NCBI GenBank assembly: GCA_003427395.1
Contig: BFEA01000584.1
Location: 447,156 to 504,709, forward strand
DNA from: Chara braunii
Lineage: Eukaryota > Streptophyta > Charophyceae > Charales > Characeae
DNA: 57,554 nt
Reading direction: 5' to 3'
Shown: positions 53,771-57,554 of the stretch, one piece after another
How the letters are laid out: the number at the start of each line of letters is the position of its first letter
Numbering within the stretch: position 1 is the stretch's first letter
Translations under genes and position numbers: made by a program
The notes under the pieces: model-generated
Seen by the model: only the letters and a program-made list of their open reading frames with translations
Told to the model about the DNA's origin: nothing
Database searches by the model: none

Positions 53771-55821
53771 AAAAAAAAGTCATTCGTATAGATTCTAAAA
53801 TCTTTAAATGCGGAATTTCCTTTGTTTTTTTTAGTATCCGAAACTATAGAGTTACCATCATCCCTGACCTCTTCGTCCTCCTCCTCCTCCCCTTCACCGT
53901 TCCCTTCTCCGGATAATGAATTCCCAACCACCCCCAGGAAATCCTCTTCCGCCTCTTCCTCTGAGTCTGCATCTGATTTCCAATCTTCTCCGTTCGCCTG
54001 CTTTCCTTCCTCCTCCCCCCCTGTTCCTACCTCTTCTTCGTCTTCATCCCACCTTTCCCTGGGGCTCTTCGAGTTCTCTGAAGGGTCAATATCCTCTGAA
54101 CTATTTGTCTCCTCCGACCCTTCGGATGCCCCCAACCCCTCTTCCTCCGCAAATTTGTCCTTTGTCATCATGCTTTCGTGTATTAAATTAATCATTCCCC
54201 CTCCCCCTTTTGTCTCTGTAAAATCCCTTCTGCTGCCCTTCGGGGTGGGGTGTTGGTCTCTTTCATTTTCAATCCCCGTATGCATTCCTTCTGCTTCACT
54301 CCTTATGTCCTTCCCTACCTCTTGAATCTCCTCGGGTTTTGACGCTGGTGAGAGAGTAGAGGATGGGGGGTGGGGGTGGGGTTGGTCCTCCCCTTCTTCC
54401 AAAATAGATCCCGTCCTCCTCAGAGGGAGGGCGGGGGTTTCTTCCTTTTCTGCTGTAGGTAGTGCTGGGGATTCTTTCTTGTCTTTTCCTTTTTCTTCCA
54501 CTGTCTCCTCCCCTTGGCCACCCCCTTGTCCTCCGTTCCCTTCCTCCTGTTCTGAGACGTCTATTGGCTGCTTCTCTCCCTCTTTCTCTCCACCCTCTGT
54601 GGCTTCTTCCATTTCTGTGTCCTTATGGCTTTCCTCTTTCCCTTTGGCTGCGGCTTTTCGCACTTGGCGGTATACTTTTTTCTGTTGTTTCCTCCCCAAC
54701 ACTCTTCGATTTCTCCCCCGTGTGTCCTTCCCTTTCCCCTTCACATTCGATTCCGTGTTTCTGTCCTCCCCTTTGGATTTTCCCAGACGGGTGCCTTCGT
54801 CACCCTGATTACCTTCTGATTTCCCGTCTCCCCCCTCCGATTCATGTTCTTTCTCTGGCCCCTTCTCTGGATCCTTCTCCCTTTCTTCTCCCTTTTCCTT
54901 ATCTCTGCCCCCACCGGATCCCTCATCCTGCCCACTTTGCCCCTCCTGTCCCTTTGAGTTTCGATTTTTGTTCTTTGGGCATGACGGGTCTCCAGCAAAG
55001 TGGTAGAATTGTTTACACGAGGCACACCATGGTGTATCGGCCCCTATGACTTCCAATTCCACATATCCATGTTCAGCTAGGTCCAAGCATAACCATGGTT
55101 TGAACCGCAGTCTTGCGGAGGATACCAAGTCGAACCTGATATTTAACAACTCTGGGGAATTGGGTTCTTTAAAAGCCGGATAGGATTTCAGTATCTGACC
55201 AAACGCCTCCTCCACAACATTCTCTAGCTGTGGCATCGCCGAGACTGGTACCTGCAGACACTTAATCCAAAAATAGTTAAATCGCATCGTCTCCCTCCAC
55301 TCTTGAAGTTGGAAATCATTCATCCATGGTTGGAAGGTGAGCGAGTATACTTTCCTATCCAAAGTTACCTTCTCATGCCCTTTTCGCAGCATGAAGGTAG
55401 CCACTTGTGCAGAGGCTGACACATAAGTCACTAAGTTCTTGCACTCGTTATGGAACAAGCCTCTCTTGGGCGGGGCATTGATCGCCCGACTGGTTGCCCA
55501 GCCATCCTCATAGATCCTGACTAATCGTTTTTTAACTTCCACTGGTAATGACGTGGTTTCGTCCCCATAGAGGATAGTTACGACGTGTTCTTTTAACCAG
55601 TCCGCCTGTATACGGAGAACTTCCGGGTTGATAGTCACCCTGACATAGTCCTCTCCCACCTCCACTGTGTTTGGGGAGGTATTAGGAGACAACCGACGAG
55701 GCATGATCCCATCCGAATAACAGGTGCTGAGAATGTCCCTTATCCTCTGTTTCTCCGCATCCGGGATAGGCGGGGAGTGGGGATGGGCCGAGGAGGACGA
55801 GGCCCCGTCGGCCCCTGGCAT
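53653..55821 (-). CDS. LINE ORF1: RNA-binding protein with zinc knuckle
   Basis: ORF1 proteins coat LINE RNA and form the retrotransposition particle. Counting from the upstream ATG at 55905, residues 155-285 resemble the DUF4283/RRM-like domain of plant L1 ORF1. A knuckle CASCKQFYHFAGDPSC follows at 294-309; its Cys-X2-Cys-X4-His-X6-Cys spacing is longer than the usual X4. Residues about 315-690 are extremely rich in Glu, Lys and Gly and probably disordered. I place the start at 55821 because it has A at -3 and begins the Ala/Ser/Pro-rich part. The ATG at 55905 has T at -3 and would add a hydrophobic 28-residue leader that is odd for this protein. The frame ends at 53653 after a homopolymer-linked shift near 53775. 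Confidence 0.85.
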   Translation of the reverse strand: MPGADGASSSSAHPHSPPIPDAEKQRIRDILSTCYSDGIMPRRLSPNTSPNTVEVGEDYVRVTINPEVLRIQADWLKEHVVTILYGDETTSLPVEVKKRLVRIYEDGWATSRAINAPPKRGLFHNECKNLVTYVSASAQVATFMLRKGHEKVTLDRKVYSLTFQPWMNDFQLQEWRETMRFNYFWIKCLQVPVSAMPQLENVVEEAFGQILKSYPAFKEPNSPELLNIRFDLVSSARLRFKPWLCLDLAEHGYVELEVIGADTPWCASCKQFYHFAGDPSCPKNKNRNSKGQEGQSGQDEGSGGGRDKEKGEEREKDPEKGPEKEHESEGGDGKSEGNQGDEGTRLGKSKGEDRNTESNVKGKGKDTRGRNRRVLGRKQQKKVYRQVRKAAAKGKEESHKDTEMEEATEGGEKEGEKQPIDVSEQEEGNGGQGGGQGEETVEEKGKDKKESPALPTAEKEETPALPLRRTGSILEEGEDQPHPHPPSSTLSPASKPEEIQEVGKDIRSEAEGMHTGIENERDQHPTPKGSRRDFTETKGGGGMINLIHESMMTKDKFAEEEGLGASEGSEETNSSEDIDPSENSKSPRERWDEDEEEVGTGGEEEGKQANGEDWKSDADSEEEAEEDFLGVVGNSLSGEGNGEGEEEEDEEVRDDGNSIVSDTKKNKGNSAFKDFRIYTNDFFFLTKRSPVLCLVHRDIWKPNARRWTGIKGRRVDQPKGGD

Positions 55822-55905
55822 GATGCCTGGACTTTCGTCACTACCCCTAACCTTCAGTATCCCCAATACTAAAATAATACCGAAATAAACTCTAGTATTA
55901 CTCAT

Positions 55906-56205
55906 ACAAAGGCAATAATAGACTGGGATAAATAAGATATCCTTCTCTAAGAAGAGCAGACCCCACCCAGTTGTCGAATTATACCTCCAACTTCACGGTG
56001 CTTGACGTGTTGACTTCACAGCTCGGGAACCAGCTTGTTTACTTCAGCCTCTCTGCCTCACCCACACCGAATAAACTTCGCCACCACGGGCAACGAGCAG
56101 GGCCGAGTCATATCCCCAAAGACAATCTCCCCTGCCCGCTACAGCCCACATTCATCACCGGGTGAGCGAGGGGGCTTCTCTATTATTTGGGGAAAGGAGA
56201 GGATT
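55906..56205 (-). other. Probable LINE 5' UTR
   Basis: Minus-strand sequence upstream of ORF1 with no ORF of note. Its outer limit is set by the possible target-site copy at 56206-56213 and by the U2 copy that starts at 56229. Confidence 0.45.
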
Positions 56206-56214
56206 TCATCTTCG

Positions 56215-56347
56215 AAAAAGAAACGAGCATACCTTTCTCGGCCTTTTGGCTAAGATCAAGTGTAGTATCTGTTCTGATCAGTTTAATATCTGATCTGTGG
56301 TCCATCGGACCACACACACAAAAAAAAAACAAAAAAAAAAACGAGGG
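56215..56347 (+). mobile_element. Retroposed U2 snRNA copy with target duplication
   Basis: The U2-derived part (56229-56316) is followed by an A-rich tail to about 56341. AAACGAG (preceded by A-rich sequence) occurs just before the U2 start (56221-56227) and again at the end of the tail (about 56339-56345), as expected for a LINE-type target-site duplication. Confidence 0.8.
56229..56316 (+). pseudogene. U2 snRNA pseudogene, 3'-truncated
   Basis: Starts with the exact U2 5' end ATACCTTTCTCGGCCTTTTG, keeps the branch-point recognition sequence GTAGTA and the Sm-proximal TTTAATATCTGAT, and ends after stem-loop II, GTGGTCC-ATC-GGACCAC. U2 pairs with the intron branch point in the spliceosome. 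The 3' half with stem-loops III and IV is missing and replaced by poly(A), so it is a processed pseudogene. The stem-loop II sequence differs from the common GGGCC form but stays paired, suggesting the parent gene carried this variant. Confidence 0.92.
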
Positions 56348-56594
56348 CGGGAAATCCTGAAAAACAACCCCTGTATGAACCAGGGGCGAGGTCCCATTAG
56401 CAGTCGGATAGGAGTGTGGCCGATCCAGTGTGACACTGAGTGGCAGCGGCCCGATAGGTTCATTACGAATTTCTGGGCTGAGAAAACAGGAGAAACGCAA
56501 AAAAAAAAAAAAAAAACACAGACCTCCCACCGAAAATCACGGCAGAGTGNTTCCCAGCCATCAGATCACAAATGATCTGATGGTGGTGGTTGCA

Positions 56595-56930
56595 TCAGCA
56601 GTGAACAAAGTAACCGCCACATTTGCTGGAATAAACTTGACTTCTGTCCGCACTGATTCTGACACCCTCCATATACTCCGTGATTGAAGGAGCGCTCCAC
56701 CTGATGAGATAATTGCGCAACAACAAGTAAAATACTGAAAATCTTCTATCCAGTGGGCTAAGGCCGATCCCACCCTCCTTTGGGGTTGGCCTTACCCCCA
56801 ACCGATAGAAAAGATTCTGGCGGGAAGCTTTCTTTGCACGGGCATGCCCAGTGTTAAGGAGAGGAGGAGGGGAGCGAAGATCTCCTAATTTTTTCGGGTA
56901 ATACAAGTAAAACACTGACCGTGGGATCAC
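56595..56930 (-). pseudogene. Possible LINE reverse-transcriptase relic
   Basis: A 111-codon minus frame contains KEGGIGLSPLDRRFSVFYLL and RNYLIRW, which resembles the GGLGLLDPRDQNIALLMKWL region C-terminal to the reverse transcriptase in ORF2 at 48466-52785. The likeness is short and unaided by alignment; it could be coincidence. Confidence 0.35.
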
Positions 56931-56998
56931 GACTACTGCACGGCAGGATTGGGGTCACTCAACTGCCCCACAAACTCGTTTCTATCCTATCCCGCTGC

Positions 56999-57021
56999 TA
57001 GTGGGACCTCGCCCCAGAAGA
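56999..57021 (+). repeat. Sequence shared with second GRP promoter
   Basis: AGTGGGACCTCGCCCCAGAA differs at one base from the promoter sequence at about 34496-34515. No TATA box or CDS follows. It contains the TCP-like GTGGGACC. Confidence 0.55.
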
Positions 57022-57089
57022 GGCCTGAAGCTGGTGTCATGTGAGGTTTTTCATTTTTGTGCAGTATAACGAGTTATTGATGAAAATAC

Positions 57090-57165
57090 GAGGACAACAA
57101 ACGTGGGGCTGTGACAAACTGTTTTGTGGGAGTTTCACCTACCTACTCATCAGGAGGAGGCTGAA
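57090..57165 (-). repeat. Hammerhead-associated repeat, inverted degenerate copy
   Basis: The minus strand reads TTCAGCCTCCTCCTGATGAG, an expanded stem II region, CCCACAAAACAGTTTGTCAC and AGCCCCACGTTTGTTGTCC. The CTGATGA box (57147-57153) remains, but GAAAC has become AAAAC and stem II has a mismatch, so this copy should be inactive. Confidence 0.75.
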
Positions 57166-57295
57166 CCCTCAATAGTCTGCATAATCCCTTAGTAGCTGAT
57201 TACACTGTAAGTGATAATAATCCACATTAACCCCAGTTGTGGTTAAGCATCAACCACTGCCTGACAACTGATACCCCTCTGAGGTGGTGGGGACC

Positions 57296-57380
57296 ACCAA
57301 CCACTGCCCTCAAGGTACCTGTGACGACAATCAAAGCACCAAACCACTGCCCTCAAGGTACCTGTGACGACAATCAAAGC
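57296..57380. repeat. 44-bp tandem duplication
   Basis: AACCACTGCCCTCAAGGTAC followed by CTGTGACGACAATCAAAGCA occurs twice in a row. Confidence 0.9.
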
Positions 57381-57419
57381 AGACTATCACTCACCCACAC
57401 CAGATGGAAAACTCTATGG

Positions 57420-57421
<2 letters not shown>

Positions 57422-57479
<58 letters not shown>

Positions 57480-57497
57480 ACGATATATATATCGTCA
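57422..57497. repeat. (AT)n microsatellite and adjoining palindrome
   Basis: AT run to about 57476, then the 20-bp palindrome TGACGATATATATATCGTCA (57478-57497). The arm GTGACGATATATATA also occurs at 43610-43624. Confidence 0.85.
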
Positions 57498-57554
57498 AAT
57501 AGAACTGCCCGGTAAACCGTAGGCAGAGAGGGAGAAGAGGACAACAAACGAGGG
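57477..57554 (-). repeat. Hammerhead-associated repeat, copy cut by window edge
   Basis: The minus strand reads CCCTCGTTTGTTGTCCTCTT, then GCCTACGGTTTACCGGGCAG and GACGATATATATA, matching 43552-43624. By colinearity the hammerhead core of this copy would lie just beyond position 57554. Confidence 0.8.

Larger units (their letters stand above)
48259..56205 (-). mobile_element. L1-clade LINE, nearly complete
   Basis: A non-LTR retrotransposon of about 7.9 kb. From its 5' end it has a 5' UTR of about 300 bp, ORF1 with a zinc knuckle, an out-of-phase ORF1 extension, a 60-codon ORF, ORF2 with apurinic endonuclease and reverse transcriptase, a 190-bp 3' UTR with a stem-loop, and an 18-nt poly(A) (48259-48276 as T's). 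A possible 8-bp target duplication is TCATCTTC at 48247-48254 and 56206-56213, though four bases separate the left copy from the tail. ORF2 is open throughout apart from about 17 N. The exact 5' end is uncertain. The order of domains and the DUF4283-like ORF1 fit the plant L1 clade. Confidence 0.85.

Noticed and set aside
53822-55049. Long plus-strand ORFs opposite LINE ORF1
   Set aside because: They mirror the low-complexity Glu/Lys-coding region of ORF1 and give Ser/Pro/Leu-rich sequence without domains.
56229-56316. Functional U2 snRNA gene
   Set aside because: It lacks the 3' half, has a poly(A) tail with target duplication, and shows no plant USE/TATA promoter upstream.

Overview
The window looks like nuclear DNA of a land plant or close streptophyte relative. 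The evidence is two glycine-rich RNA-binding proteins of the plant GRP/RBG type, a plant L1-clade LINE, U6 and U2 snRNA-derived sequences of plant type, and a fragment of plant mitochondrial nad5. A bryophyte-like source is possible from the nad5 residues, but this is a weak inference. Only two ordinary host genes can be supported. Most of the rest is repetitive DNA: microsatellites, tandem repeats, short foldback elements, retrotransposon and snRNA relics, one gap of 144 N and scattered single N.

Layout. 1-9 kb: first GRP gene (1309-1737, 142 aa) with its TATA box and about 3 kb of downstream sequence that recurs beside the second gene, then locally repeated non-coding DNA. 9-27 kb: AT-rich DNA with a 66-bp array, a 1.9-kb repeat present twice in direct orientation and once inverted, two loci where tRNA-like T-arms sit beside degenerate U6, and a 157-bp array. 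27-34 kb: a decayed array of 0.6-0.9 kb repeats carrying GT/GA microsatellites, plus a GC-rich tandem array and another U6 relic. 34-39 kb: second GRP gene (34684-35184, 166 aa) with its duplicated downstream region. 39-48 kb: foldback elements of about 80-90 bp, many short tandem arrays, a nearly complete degenerate U6, a hammerhead-ribozyme-like motif, a nad5 NUMT and tandem long hairpins. 48.2-56.2 kb: a nearly complete minus-strand L1-type LINE. 56.2-57.55 kb: a truncated U2 retropseudogene with poly(A) and a target-site duplication, a LINE relic, and two inverted copies of the hammerhead-associated repeat.

How the parts relate. The GRP genes are DNA-level duplicates: promoter, CDS and 3' flank are all shared. 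A block just upstream of the second gene's TATA box, containing a TCP-type site (GTGGGACC), is also amplified as a tandem array at 39.7-40.1 kb. The LINE 3' UTR has a short stem-loop (stem GCAGGA/TCCTGC, loop CCCGGTT) that recurs with covarying stems in several unrelated repeats. That pattern suggests repeats mobilised by a common reverse transcriptase. The U2 copy has the hallmarks of LINE-driven retrotransposition; the U6 relics could have the same origin but lack a clear poly(A) tail.

The most interesting candidates are the hammerhead core at 43507-43543, the covarying 3' hairpin family, the homopolymer -1 frameshift joining LINE ORF1 to a 268-codon extension, the ATGA/TGATG chain between LINE ORFs, and the tandem miRNA-precursor-like hairpins near 46.8-47.1 kb. 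All comparisons were made by eye; no alignment, folding or database search was run.
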